Source: Verrucomicrobiia bacterium (GTDB lineage Bacteria > Verrucomicrobiota > Verrucomicrobiia > JADLBR01). From it: DNA of 56,188 nt. Below the pieces are notes generated by a model that saw nothing but the letters and a program-made list of their open reading frames with translations, did no database searches and was not told where the DNA came from. Below, piece after piece: positions 33,594-42,699 of the stretch. The stretch lies in contig JADLBR010000036.1 of the NCBI GenBank assembly GCA_020847615.1, forward strand, positions 1 through 56,188. The letters run 5' to 3'. Each line of letters begins with the position of its first letter. Positions within the stretch are counted from its first letter, which is position 1. The position numbers and the translations under genes were made by a program.

Positions 33594-35585
33594 TCAGTTG
33601 ACATCATCCAACCGGATCCCGCGGACGTTGATGGCCTTCCATGCCGAGGGATCCGCGGCGCGTATGGCCAACCGGATCCCGGCGCCCGGCGCCAGCTCGA
33701 TGCGGCCCACGGTAACGGTCCGGTACTCATACCAACCGGCGGTCTTCTTTGCGACGCCGCGGAGTCGCTGGCCGCCGATCTCCACAATGAAGTCCGTATC
33801 CCTGATGGGCGTGCTGCATACGACGCTCACCTCATAGGTCGCCTTGGCGGGGACGACCAGTGCCCACGAGGCCCACTCCTCCGCCCTGTCCCACGCGGCT
33901 ATGTAATCGTGGTCATGACGGCGCTCGATCCGGAGTTTGGAGCCGTGCAATTCCGCCGCGCCAGGTTCGAGCCGGATGCTGCCATCGGGGTCCGGCCGGA
34001 TCGCCGGGTCCTGTTCGGGCAATGGCGCCGGCTCGAGGCCCTCACCTCGCACCTCAAGCGCCAGCGCATGTTCCGCCGGGCGCTGCGCCGGCATCCTCAC
34101 CAGCAACCCCTCCTCGCCCTGCGACCACTCCAGATCGCCGGCGTGCCCCAGCAACCGCACCCGCGCGACCTTGCCCGCGACCGATGCCAGCGATCGCACC
34201 AAGACCTTGCCATCCGCGGGCCAGCCGAGCGCGATCGCATAGAGCGCGTCACCCTTCGCCGTGAAGCGGATATCCTCCGGAGTGAAATCCCGGTCGGCGC
34301 GCTCGCTGAACCCGCCGCCCTTCGCCTGCCGCGTGGGACCCTCCCCATAGACCTTCCATGGCCGCGTGCCAAAAATCGCTTCTCCGTTGACCCGCAACCA
34401 GTCGCCCATGCCCAGGAGCAGTCGCCGGCCCTCCTCCGGGATGGTGCCGTCGGCCAGCGGTCCCACGTTCAGCAGCATGCAGCCATTCTTCGCCACGATG
34501 TCCACGAGCACGTCGACCAGTTGGTCCACCGTCTTGAATTTCTCAGACTCCTGGTGAAACCACGGGCCTACGGATGTGTCCGTCAGCCACGGGTAGGGCA
34601 CCAACCGGTCCTCGCGGCCGCGCTCAAAGTCGAGGATGCCGGTGTGCTCATGGATATTGCGGTGCTTGTGGGCCACCCCGATCTCCCGGCGCTGGGCCTC
34701 CGCCCAGTTGTATGTGGCGGCGAACATCCCGCGCTGGTATTCGGGCGCGATCACGGCCTCCAGCTCGAAATCGAACCAGATGAGGTCGGGCTGATAGCGA
34801 TACAGCACCTCGGTCACCATCGCCAGCCACGTGTCCAAGAAGCTCCGGCTGGGCGGCGCCTTGGGTTCGTGCGGCTCCGTGTAGAGATCGGCATTCCGAG
34901 GATCCGCCCCGTCAAACTTGAACGCCGGCTCGAAGTATTGCCAGGCGAAGCCATGGTGAAAGGTCGTGATGAACCTCAGGCCGCGCGCGCGGATGGCCTT
35001 CTCCAGTTCGCCCGTGATGTCGCGCCGGGGCCCCATGGCAACGCTGTTCCAGCGCGTGACCCGCGAGTCCCACATGGCAAAGTTGTCGTGGTGAACGGCC
35101 ACCGGCCCGGCAAACTTGGCCCCGGATTTGGCAAATAGCTCCGCCCAGTCCCCGGCATCAAACTTCTCCGCCGTGAACTTCGGGATCATGTCCTTGTAGC
35201 CCACCTCTTTCTGATCCCCGTATTTCCGCCTGTGATATTCGAAGGTGGGGCTCTTGGGCTCGTACATGTTCTTCCCGTACCACTGCACGCCGCCGGGGCC
35301 GTCCTCCGCCCCGACGCTCACCGGTCCCCAATGGGTGTAGATGCCGAACTTGGCATCACGAAACCACTCGGGATCCTTGTGCGCCTTGAGGGAAATCCAC
35401 TCGGGCCGATAGGGCCCGGCGCCGATGGTCCTTTCAACGCGCTCCAGTTCCGACGCCAGACCCGGGGGGCTGACCGCGTCGGCGCCAGTCACGGTCATGG
35501 CGAACGCCCCCGATAATGACCCAAGGCCCATGACGGCCCGCGTCCGCCTTCCCACCGCACCCCAAATCGACTTTCGCGTTTTCAA
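33594..35585 (-). CDS. Alpha-L-fucosidase, GH29 (fucosidase 3, long form)
   Basis: I favour the TTG at 35585, preceded by GGAGGTGAG, giving MKTRKSIWGAVGRRTRAVMG and then a hydrophobic leader ending TVTGADA. The open frame to 35735 extends into an insertion-sequence-like repeat. The catalytic signatures are WFRDAKFGIYTHWGPVSVG, VAVHHDNFAMWDSR, DLIWFDFELEAV (Asp nucleophile) and CMLLNVGPLADGTIPEEG. Unlike fucosidases 1 and 2 it keeps a beta-sandwich after the barrel and an extra C-terminal carbohydrate-binding-like domain (WASWALVVPAKATYEVSV to INVRGIRLDDVN), about 660 residues in all. Its TGA stop lies within the CTGACTC tail of a cloverleaf repeat. It follows the broken glycosidase remnant. 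Confidence 0.9.
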   Translation of the reverse strand: MKTRKSIWGAVGRRTRAVMGLGSLSGAFAMTVTGADAVSPPGLASELERVERTIGAGPYRPEWISLKAHKDPEWFRDAKFGIYTHWGPVSVGAEDGPGGVQWYGKNMYEPKSPTFEYHRRKYGDQKEVGYKDMIPKFTAEKFDAGDWAELFAKSGAKFAGPVAVHHDNFAMWDSRVTRWNSVAMGPRRDITGELEKAIRARGLRFITTFHHGFAWQYFEPAFKFDGADPRNADLYTEPHEPKAPPSRSFLDTWLAMVTEVLYRYQPDLIWFDFELEAVIAPEYQRGMFAATYNWAEAQRREIGVAHKHRNIHEHTGILDFERGREDRLVPYPWLTDTSVGPWFHQESEKFKTVDQLVDVLVDIVAKNGCMLLNVGPLADGTIPEEGRRLLLGMGDWLRVNGEAIFGTRPWKVYGEGPTRQAKGGGFSERADRDFTPEDIRFTAKGDALYAIALGWPADGKVLVRSLASVAGKVARVRLLGHAGDLEWSQGEEGLLVRMPAQRPAEHALALEVRGEGLEPAPLPEQDPAIRPDPDGSIRLEPGAAELHGSKLRIERRHDHDYIAAWDRAEEWASWALVVPAKATYEVSVVCSTPIRDTDFIVEIGGQRLRGVAKKTAGWYEYRTVTVGRIELAPGAGIRLAIRAADPSAWKAINVRGIRLDDVN

Positions 35586-35690
35586 CTCACCTCCGTCGCC
35601 GCCCATACCTCCGGCGAGCCGCGCATTCCCCCCTGTGGCTCCTGCCCGGGGCCGGACGGAACGAGCATGACCCTCGCCCCCACAAAGAAG

Positions 35691-35735
35691 AATGGCGAAA
35701 ATTGACCTCCGGATGGCGATTCTTGACCCCGGCAT
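35691..35735. repeat. IS21-like end repeat, copy 1
   Basis: Two direct repeats of GGCGAnnnTTGACC lie 22 bp apart. Tandem internal repeats like these are found at the tips of IS21-family elements. A diverged copy is at 50813-50853. No istA/istB genes are present. It sits between the glycosidase remnant and fucosidase 3. Confidence 0.5.
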
Positions 35736-35739
35736 CCGA

Positions 35740-36098
35740 CCCGGACTCCACCGGCACGGCCAACGCCTTGCCGTAGTCGGCCCTGATCACGGCGGTCTCC
35801 CGACCCTCCAAAGATAGCGCGCGGGCTGACGCCAGTGGCCCCTCGCGGCGATATGGCGTCTGGTCCGCATTCCGACCAAACCGCCGGATCGTCATGGCCT
35901 TCGCCCGGGGCATGTCCAGCGAGACATCCTTGCCTTGATCCGAGAGGTTGTTCAGAACCACGGACAACGCGTTGCCATCGGCGAACGCGCGGGTACCCAG
36001 TCTTTCTTATCCGTGTAATCGCGCGGCACATAAATGACGGCGTAGCACCTGGGATCCCACGCCATCGCGCACAGGATGTGATGCCCCTTCGTCAACGC
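35740..36098 (-). pseudogene. C-terminal remnant of a large glycoside hydrolase, frameshifted
   Basis: One frame (from about 36098) reads KGHHILCAMAWDPRCYAVIYVPRDYTDKKD, then goes out of phase. The neighbouring frame continues with TRAFADGNALSVVLNNLSDQ, IRRFGRNADQTPY and LEGRETAVI. The shift falls near 36005-36015, in GATAAGAAAGACTGGG. The joined text looks like the C-terminal beta-sandwich of an agarase-like or other long glycosidase; the catalytic domain is missing. The remnant starts within the end of the GH43 gene and stops at the IS21-like repeat. So both ends are truncated and the gene is dead. The family is a guess. Confidence 0.65.
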
Positions 36099-37027
36099 TC
36101 CCCGGAAATGTCGGGCGCCGGTTGCGGCACCCCGCGGGTGGCCCGACCATGCAGGTTGCCATCCGGATCGAACCAGAGCGGATCCATCGCGATGAAGCGA
36201 TCCCACTCGATCCGGTCGGTCCGCTTCTGGTGATAGATATGCCACCACTGGCCGGCGTCATCCTGGATGGCGCACCCGTGACCGGGGCCAAAGAGCCCCT
36301 CCGAGCGCCGTATGATGGGGTTGTGCTTCGCCCGATGGAATGGCCCCATCGGATTCTCCGCGGTCGCATACCCGACCGCATATTCCGGCGTATCGGCGCC
36401 TGATCCGCTGTAGAGCAGGTAATAGCGCCCCTGCCGCTTGATCATCCACGGGCCCTCGGTGACATGGCCCGCTCGCTTTTCCCATTCGGCCTCGGGTTGC
36501 AGCACCACCTTTGAATCGCCCGCGGGTTCGGTGGGTCCCGCCATGGGCTGCACCTTGATGCGAAAGCCCGGGAACTGCACGTAATAGAGGTAGAGTTTTC
36601 CATCCTCATCGCGGAAGAGGTGCGCGTCGATCGCCTTGTCGAAAAACTTCTTCACCTCAACGAACGGCCCGGTCGGCCCATCGGCCTGCGCAACGCCCAC
36701 GGTCTGGTTGACCGTGTAATACAGGTAGAACTTCCCGGAACCCGGATCGCGCCACACGTCAGGGGCCCACACGTGCGGCCGACCCGGCCGAAACACGACG
36801 GGACCCTGCTCCCATCGCACGAGATCTTTGGACGTATACACGCGCGTCCCTTTATCCCCGTCCACCTCGCCGGTCGCATACAGGTAATACATGCCCCCGT
36901 GGCGGATCACGGCGGGGTCCGCGAGGTTTCCCGAAATGAGCGGGTTCTCAAAGGTCGCGGCGGCGCCGGAAACCGCCATCGGGGCGAACGCAAGTCCCAC
37001 CGCAACCGCCACCAGCCGGATCATCAT
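36092..37027 (-). CDS. Secreted glycoside hydrolase, GH43
   Basis: The start at 37027 (MMIRLVAVAVGLAFAPMAVSGAA) gives a signal peptide. The family triad is visible: D37 in GNLADPAVIRHGG, D134 in KAIDAHLFRDEDGKLYLYYV and E191 in HVTEGPWMIKRQGRYYLLYSG. LFGPGHGCAIQDDAGQWWHIYH is also typical. At 311 residues it is a single five-bladed propeller without accessory domain. Expected to act on arabinose-, xylose- or galactose-type side chains. The last codons (PAPDISGER) run up against the glycosidase remnant that follows. The 358-bp gap upstream carries repeats only. Confidence 0.92.
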   Translation of the reverse strand: MMIRLVAVAVGLAFAPMAVSGAAATFENPLISGNLADPAVIRHGGMYYLYATGEVDGDKGTRVYTSKDLVRWEQGPVVFRPGRPHVWAPDVWRDPGSGKFYLYYTVNQTVGVAQADGPTGPFVEVKKFFDKAIDAHLFRDEDGKLYLYYVQFPGFRIKVQPMAGPTEPAGDSKVVLQPEAEWEKRAGHVTEGPWMIKRQGRYYLLYSGSGADTPEYAVGYATAENPMGPFHRAKHNPIIRRSEGLFGPGHGCAIQDDAGQWWHIYHQKRTDRIEWDRFIAMDPLWFDPDGNLHGRATRGVPQPAPDISGER

Positions 37028-37096
37028 CCCAGCATTCAATCGGAACTCCCGTTCCCTGGCAAGCGGGCCAGAGGAGAACCGCCCGATGAAAACGCA

Positions 37097-37388
37097 GCCG
37101 ACGCCGTGACGCCTTGGCAGCCAAAGGCTCACGCGTTAGACCACCGGAATTTTCGACGCAGCCCGTCTGGTCCGGCGGTTGCCGGACCGCCGGAGGAAAA
37201 AATCTCTCAGCCGCTTCAGCGCAAAGCGGTGCGAGGACGCACCGCACTCCAAAGCGCTGCGCGCGAAATGGGTCGCTGTCAGGACGCGTTGACGCTGTCT
37301 CAGGATGTCGCCGCATTTCGGCCGAAGGCCTGTGGAGTACGGACCGTCCCCGGGCCGCTCTTTGCGGGCAATCGAAATTTTCGAGTCA
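37097..37388. repeat. Composite repeat: degenerate cloverleaf plus paired inverted-repeat element, copy 3
   Basis: 37097-37156 is a worn cloverleaf head (TTGGC/GCCAA arm) with an AATTTTCGA-type tail. 37171-37194 is a perfect hairpin TCCGGCGGT/ACCGCCGGA. 37221-37262 is the left arm of the paired element (GCGGTGCG/CGCACCGC, loop AGGA) and about 37328-37368 its degenerate inverted partner. 37370-37388 ends in the tail CGAAATTTTCGAGTCAG that overlaps the esterase stop. These fill the 358-bp gap 37028-37385; no gene is seen. Confidence 0.7.
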
Positions 37389-38279
37389 GCGCGCCTTGAC
37401 CAACTTCTCCCCGCCGGCGGGCGGCGCGAGCGTCGGATCGCCAGAGAGCCACCCCCGTCGCACCAGGAAACGGTCGGCTGCGATGAGGGTCAGCGCGCGC
37501 CACGGGTCTCTATTGAAAAAGCTATGCCCCTGCCCTTCGGCCAACCACAGCTCCGTGGTGCTGTTGCCGAGGGATTTCAATTTTTCGTGGGCCGCGTCCC
37601 AGCCCTGCTTCCAGGTGTCCTCCGTGCCAAAAAAGGCGATGGCCGGGGCCATGTCGGCCTTGAGGTGGCGGAGGACATCGACCTCCGGATCGTCGCGGTC
37701 CGCCGACGTGAAGGCGGGATTGAACCACAGGTAGGCGACGACCGAACTGTCTATGTCTTTTGGGTCTTCGGGATCGTTGAGTCCCGGATTCAACGTGGCG
37801 AGCGCGGAGACGTGGCCGCCCGCGGAACCGCCTCCGGTGATGATGCGCGCCGGATCGATGCCCAATTCGCCCGCGTGCTGCTTGAACCAGCGGATCGCGC
37901 TCTTGGCGTCGGTGATGCAGACGCGCTTCTTGGTTTCGCCCGCGGGCAACTTGGCGGCATCCGCCTTGGACAGCATCTGGTATTCCGCCGTCGCGGCCAC
38001 CAGCCCGCGTCCGGCGAAGTAGTGGCACGCGGCCCGGAATTGGGTGAGGCCTCCGCCCGTCCATCCGCCGCCGTGGAACAGGATCACGCCGGGGACCTTC
38101 GCCTTCGCGGGGTCATGGCCCTCCGGGAAATAGATCTCCATCTGGCGCGGTTTGCCGGCGGAGTGCTTGTAGACATAGACCTTGCCGGGCGGGGCGTCGT
38201 CGTCCGCCTTCCTGGCGGCGAGCGATGCGGGCGCGGGCATCAGCCATGCGACGGCGATCGTGACGAGGATGGCTCTCAT
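37386..38279 (-). CDS. Secreted alpha/beta-hydrolase esterase (BD-FAE/lipase-like)
   Basis: A 297-residue serine esterase, probably removing acetyl or feruloyl groups from polysaccharides. The signal peptide is MRAILVTIAVAWLMPAPASLAA. The oxyanion motif is ILFHGGGWTGGG; the nucleophile S152 is in GGGSAGGHVSAL. AFFGTEDTWKQGW carries the Asp and EGQGHSFFNRDPW the His. Its ATG overlaps the TGA of the sulfatase upstream by 4 bp (38276-38279), making it the last gene of a three-gene operon. Its TGA stop lies in the CTGACTCGAAAATT motif shared with other gene ends. Confidence 0.9.
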   Translation of the reverse strand: MRAILVTIAVAWLMPAPASLAARKADDDAPPGKVYVYKHSAGKPRQMEIYFPEGHDPAKAKVPGVILFHGGGWTGGGLTQFRAACHYFAGRGLVAATAEYQMLSKADAAKLPAGETKKRVCITDAKSAIRWFKQHAGELGIDPARIITGGGSAGGHVSALATLNPGLNDPEDPKDIDSSVVAYLWFNPAFTSADRDDPEVDVLRHLKADMAPAIAFFGTEDTWKQGWDAAHEKLKSLGNSTTELWLAEGQGHSFFNRDPWRALTLIAADRFLVRRGWLSGDPTLAPPAGGEKLVKAR

Positions 38280-39820
38280 GGGGATTCCTTGGGTTCGGGA
38301 AACTCCCGGATGGGGCTGTAGCGCGGATAGCTCTCCCAGATCTCGCCGCCGTCCAAGATCCGCGGATCGCCGGTCTCGCGCAGTCCGCGCTCAAGGCGTC
38401 CCGCCAGCTCGGCGCGGGTCGCGGCGAAGCCCGGGTCATCCGCGAGGTTCTTGAGGCAACCGGGATCTTCGCGGATGTCGAAGAGTTCCTCGGCGGGCCG
38501 CTTGGCCACAGCGAGGTCGAGGAATGGCCGGACCCGCGGGTCATCGGCCCCCGCGATGAGGAACTCAAGGCTCGGCGATCCATCGATATCCTTGTACCCG
38601 GAATGCGGCGTTCCGGGGGATCCCCCGCCCTTCTTGTCTTCGGACAGCACGACGGGATCGCCCGCCGGCCAGCGATCCGGCCGGAAGTTGCGCACGTATA
38701 GGAACCGCGGCGTGCGGATGGCCCGCTGGGGATAGGTCCAGTTATTATACCGTGATGAGGAGTGGCGCTCGCGCGCGGCAAAGACGGCATCCCGTCCCGG
38801 TTCGATGGCGCCCTGTCTCCCCGACGTGAGAAGCGCCAAGAGGCTCCGGCCAACGAGGGGGAACTCGCGCGAGGGATGGTTGACGCCCGCCGCCTCAAGG
38901 ATCGTGGCGGTCAGATCCACGAAGCCGACGAGATCTTCCACCACGCGGCCGCCGGGCACCCGGGCGCCCCAGCAGATGGCCAGGGGCATATGGATGCCGT
39001 ACTCGTAGCAGTTCGCCTTGGCCCGGGGAAAGGGCATGCCGTTATCCGAGGTGACGATCACCAGAGTGTTCTGCAGTTCCCCCGACTTCTCCAGCGCCTC
39101 CAGCATTCGGCCCAAGTGCGCGTCAAACCACTCGATCTCGACGAGATAATCCAGGATGTCGGATCGGATCTCGGACGCGTCCGGCAGGAATGGCGGCACC
39201 GATACGTCCGCGAGGGCCTTGCCGGCCTTGGCGCCGGAACCCTTCTCATAACCGCGATGCGGCTCCGTGGCTCCATACCAGAAACAGAAAGGCTTGCCCG
39301 CCGGCCGCGCCTTCAGAAACTCGGAAAAATTTCCGGCATAGTCGTTCTGGTTGATCCCCTTATGCGGCGGCTTGTTCTTCATCCCGCTGAACTCCGTGCC
39401 CGCCGGGTTCCGCCCGCGCCCGCTGATCTTCCAGTCGCCCGGCCCCCATCCCTTGCCGGTGTAGCCGACGAAGTAGCCATCCTTCTCCAACAGGTCGGGA
39501 TACGTCACATACTTCGCCGGGAACGAACTGGCGTGGGTTCCGGCCTCCTCGATCATCCACGTGTGGCGCCCCGTGAGCAGCGCGGCGCGGCACGGGCTGC
39601 ACCCCGGCGAGGCCCCAAAGGCATTCTTGAATAACACCCCGTCCCTGGCCACGCGGTCGAAGGCCGGTGTCCGCACCGCCTTGCACCCATAGGCCGAGGC
39701 GTGGGCCCACGACTGGTCGTCTGAGATCGCGACCAAGATGTTCGGCCTCGGCGCGGGGGCCGCGGCCGAAAGGGCCCCGCACGCTAAACCCAGAACGACC
39801 GAGGTCAGATAGCGCATCAT
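38276..39820 (-). CDS. Secreted sulfatase, N-sulfoglucosamine sulfohydrolase (SGSH)-like
   Basis: The start ATG at 39820 overlaps the stop of the esterase gene before it (ATGA); the upstream frame to 39886 lies within that esterase and is rejected. A leader (YLTSVVLGLACGALSAAAP) precedes ILVAISDDQSWAHASAYG, with S-D-D in place of the more usual T-D-D. The formylglycine motif is C74-S-P-C-R in GCSPCRAALLTGRH. FWYGATEPHRGYEKGSG and VTSDNGMPFPRAKANCYEYG closely recall heparan N-sulfatase-type enzymes, so sulfamate or related sulfate hydrolysis on amino sugars is likely. It has no EF-hand. Middle gene of the 40830-37386 operon. Confidence 0.92.
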   Translation of the reverse strand: MMRYLTSVVLGLACGALSAAAPAPRPNILVAISDDQSWAHASAYGCKAVRTPAFDRVARDGVLFKNAFGASPGCSPCRAALLTGRHTWMIEEAGTHASSFPAKYVTYPDLLEKDGYFVGYTGKGWGPGDWKISGRGRNPAGTEFSGMKNKPPHKGINQNDYAGNFSEFLKARPAGKPFCFWYGATEPHRGYEKGSGAKAGKALADVSVPPFLPDASEIRSDILDYLVEIEWFDAHLGRMLEALEKSGELQNTLVIVTSDNGMPFPRAKANCYEYGIHMPLAICWGARVPGGRVVEDLVGFVDLTATILEAAGVNHPSREFPLVGRSLLALLTSGRQGAIEPGRDAVFAARERHSSSRYNNWTYPQRAIRTPRFLYVRNFRPDRWPAGDPVVLSEDKKGGGSPGTPHSGYKDIDGSPSLEFLIAGADDPRVRPFLDLAVAKRPAEELFDIREDPGCLKNLADDPGFAATRAELAGRLERGLRETGDPRILDGGEIWESYPRYSPIREFPEPKESP

Positions 39821-40830
39821 CGCTTCCCCTGATAGTGGAGAGAGATCTGGTTCCGATTCAGCGACTCGATGTGAAAATCGAACCACGTGTCCCTGCGGCC
39901 ATCGATCATCTTCTTCTGGTTGTGATCGAGCCCCTCGACCTCGAAATAGGCGTGTTCCACGCCATGGGCTGTCAGCGCGGCGTGATACTCCCGCACGGTT
40001 GTGAGATGTTCGGGATCGGCGGTGCCGCAGGCGACCTGGATGCGGAGGTTCGCCTTGATAGAGCCCAGATTCTTTTTGAGGTTCAGGTACGGGTCGTTGT
40101 CCCGCAATCGAGCGGGATCGTCACCGAGGTAGGCGTTTGGCCCCTTCGAGGTGTCGGAGACGTGATACACATTCCCGCTCTGGTTAAAGAGCGATCCAAA
40201 CATCTCGGGGTATCGCATGGCGAGATGGGTCGAGCCGCGCCCACCCATGCTGAAACCCTCGATGCAGCGCGCCTTGCGATCGGCTATGGTCCGATAGGTC
40301 TTGTCGATGTGGGGGATGAGTTCCCGGATGACCATCGTCTCGGCCATGAACCGTCCGTCGCCAGAGTCCTGATACATCGTGGCGCGCCCGCCATTCGGGA
40401 AGACCATGATCATCTCGGGCCACTTGCCCGCGATGATTCCCCCGTGCAGGACGGTGGCCGAATACACGGCCCGCGTCTCGTTTCCCCCGGCCCCGTGCAG
40501 GTGATAGATGACGGGGTAGCGACGGAGGGGCTCCCGCTCATAACTTGGGGGCAGGTAGACGCAGTAACCCACGTCGCGCCCCATCGCATCGCTCCGGAAG
40601 GTATGGTGCGTGACTCCCACCGGCAGTTCCGGCACGGGCGAGGTGACCCACATGTCGTCGCTGTTGCCCTGCTTGGCCTTCGGATTGGCCCCCCATAGCG
40701 CGAGCCCGGGCCAACCCAACAGGCACGCCACGAACAGCGCGGCGGAAGTCCGCCACCGGCCCGGCATCGGCCACCTCAAGAACAAAGCGTCCATGACGAC
40801 CGTGGATGCCGAAGAGACAACTCGTGCCAT
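39817..40830 (-). CDS. Secreted esterase, CE1/esterase D-like
   Basis: An alpha/beta-hydrolase with VIYHLHGAGGNETRAV, nucleophile elbow CIEGFSMGGRGSTHLAM, Asp in VACGTADPEHLTT and His in EVEGLDHNQKKM. Related proteins include feruloyl and acetyl-xylan esterases. The leader is the hydrophobic stretch RTSAALFVACLLGWPGLALWGA. Starting at 40830 leaves a long N-region, so the ATGs at 40794 or 40767 are possible; no ribosome-binding site decides it. It is the first gene of an operon with the SGSH-like sulfatase and a second esterase, each overlapping by 4 bp. That suggests ordered removal of acyl and sulfate groups. Confidence 0.87.
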   Translation of the reverse strand: MARVVSSASTVVMDALFLRWPMPGRWRTSAALFVACLLGWPGLALWGANPKAKQGNSDDMWVTSPVPELPVGVTHHTFRSDAMGRDVGYCVYLPPSYEREPLRRYPVIYHLHGAGGNETRAVYSATVLHGGIIAGKWPEMIMVFPNGGRATMYQDSGDGRFMAETMVIRELIPHIDKTYRTIADRKARCIEGFSMGGRGSTHLAMRYPEMFGSLFNQSGNVYHVSDTSKGPNAYLGDDPARLRDNDPYLNLKKNLGSIKANLRIQVACGTADPEHLTTVREYHAALTAHGVEHAYFEVEGLDHNQKKMIDGRRDTWFDFHIESLNRNQISLHYQGKR

Positions 40831-40956
40831 GGGAATACCCTAGTCCCCGGGCCTGCCAGGGGTCGAGCGAGAAGGCCTCTCACCCCCGGGCCCCAGCTTC
40901 GGTTGCCCGCACGCCTCGTCGAGGGCGACGCATGGACCCTCTCCTGCAGCGACGCT

Positions 40957-42699
40957 TTACGGGGAATCGGGCCCGGACGCAGGGGGGCCAGGGATGGCCC
41001 GGTTTTCGCGCACGATGACGTTGGTACAATTAGCGAGCCGGATGGGCTCGGGACCGCCCCGGTGGAAGGTATTGCCCGAGATCTCGCCACCGGCGACGAG
41101 ATCGAATTCGACGGCGTGCTTCGCGGGATGGATGAAGGTGTTGTCGCGTACGACGAGATTTGTCAGGAGGGGCGCGGTGGCTTTGCGGTTCAAGGGCTGA
41201 AAACCCACAGTGAGGGTCGCGCCATCAGTGTGGATCGCCACATCCTCGAAGGTGTTGTTGAGGATTGAGATGTTGCGGCAGATGCCACCCTCGTTTTTGG
41301 AGAAAAAGGTGCTGTGGAGCCGGACGCAGGATCCGACGCGGACAAATCTGCAATCGCGCAGGACTCCGCCGTTGCCCCCTTGGACGAGCAGTCGCTGGTA
41401 GCAATCCGTGAAGACGCTGTCACGGATCACCCAGCCGTCGCACTGGCGCCCCGGGTTTTCGGCGATCGAACCGGCAAAGGGCACGGCGTCACGGTCCAGG
41501 GTGAGGACCTGGCCGTCGATGCCGTCGACAGAGGCCACGCCAACCGGTTGGCCGGTCTGCCCATCGAAGAAGTTTAGCCAATCGCCCGGGCGGGCGGGCA
41601 TTTGGTGATCCCTATGCAGGGTAATGGTCTTCCCCGCCGCCTCCTCGATGTAACCCCAGAAGCCGTTTATGTTGAAGACATCATCGGTGGTATGCAGCAT
41701 CGTGATGCCATCATAAGTGGAACCCCTCTCCATGCAGCCCGAGAGAAAACCGTCAGCGCCCTGCCACTGGCAGGTGACGGGGCGTGGTCCGAAATAGCAG
41801 CCCTTCCATAGGTGACCACCCCCTCCGCCGAACTCGCGCGCCATGCCCTTGCTAATGTAGATCTTGATCCCGATGAACCTCATGCCGGTGCAATCGATGA
41901 CGCCGATCGCCTGGGTTGTCGTGTAGACCAGGGAGAGCCCATCCCCGACCTGCAGCGTGCCCGCCTCGCCGTAGGCCCGGCGCCAGCCCGGATCCCGATT
42001 CGTCTTCAGCAGCTCGGATTTCTCGTCGAGGTTCACCCAGTATCGCCCCGGCCCAGTGCCCTGGGCGACATCGCGATACCTCAGTTGGCCCGGTCGCCGC
42101 TGCAGCCCATACAGGGCGGTGCAAAAGGTGCCGTCGGCATTGAACGGCACAAGGCGCTGATTCAGATCGCCGTTGAAACTGGTCGGCACGAGCGTTCCTT
42201 CGGCGGCCTCGATCTCGATGCGGTTGCCGACATCATCGATCTGCGTGATGCGCCCCTCCATGTTGCCGCGCGGGTCACGGTCGAGGGTCGCGCCCTCCAG
42301 CGCGACGTGGCTGCTATCGGCGAACCCGAGCGCGAAATGCGCCCGCGGCGTCTGGTCCGCGGGCAGATCAAACCAGAATGTCACGCCTTCGGCGATGATG
42401 CGGAAAGGATGCGCCGCATCCCGCCTCATGCCGCGAAACTCCAGAGGATAGATCGGCCCGGCGTTGCCCCAGCTCTCTTTGCCGAAGCGGTAATCCCCCG
42501 GCGGAATCACCACCGAATCGGCGCCCGCCTCAAAGGCCCTTCGCACCATCGGAACGACCCCGGTCCCCCTTGCGCGTTGGAGCCGCCTCTCCGCTTCGGT
42601 GAACTGCGGCCCGGCGGGATCCTCAAAACTGAACGCTCCTGCGACCAGCGGGACCACCAGCAGGGGCGTCACCGTGAGGTGGTGGACCCAGGGATTCAT
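40957..42699 (-). CDS. Secreted right-handed beta-helix protein, GH110-like architecture
   Basis: A 580-residue protein with a leader (LTVTPLLVVPLVAGAFS). VVIPPGDYRFG marks the first coil. TTDDVFNINGFWGY (D339, D340) is followed by MPARPGDWLNFFDGQTGQPVGVASVDG, the same DD-NxxG plus inserted beta-barrel seen at 25869 and reminiscent of GH110 alpha-galactosidases (inference). CDGWVIRDSVFTDCYQRLLVQG and later coils complete the helix, ending with LANCTNVIVRENRAI. Its ATG overlaps the TGA of the toroid lyase-like gene by 4 bp, so the two act together, perhaps with the helix enzyme trimming ends before or after lyase cleavage. Confidence 0.75.
   Translation of the reverse strand: MNPWVHHLTVTPLLVVPLVAGAFSFEDPAGPQFTEAERRLQRARGTGVVPMVRRAFEAGADSVVIPPGDYRFGKESWGNAGPIYPLEFRGMRRDAAHPFRIIAEGVTFWFDLPADQTPRAHFALGFADSSHVALEGATLDRDPRGNMEGRITQIDDVGNRIEIEAAEGTLVPTSFNGDLNQRLVPFNADGTFCTALYGLQRRPGQLRYRDVAQGTGPGRYWVNLDEKSELLKTNRDPGWRRAYGEAGTLQVGDGLSLVYTTTQAIGVIDCTGMRFIGIKIYISKGMAREFGGGGGHLWKGCYFGPRPVTCQWQGADGFLSGCMERGSTYDGITMLHTTDDVFNINGFWGYIEEAAGKTITLHRDHQMPARPGDWLNFFDGQTGQPVGVASVDGIDGQVLTLDRDAVPFAGSIAENPGRQCDGWVIRDSVFTDCYQRLLVQGGNGGVLRDCRFVRVGSCVRLHSTFFSKNEGGICRNISILNNTFEDVAIHTDGATLTVGFQPLNRKATAPLLTNLVVRDNTFIHPAKHAVEFDLVAGGEISGNTFHRGGPEPIRLANCTNVIVRENRAIPGPPASGPDSP

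Noticed and set aside
37171-37194. The 9-bp hairpin followed by GGAAAAAA as an intrinsic terminator
   Set aside because: The A-run is on the wrong side for minus-strand genes and no plus-strand gene ends here.
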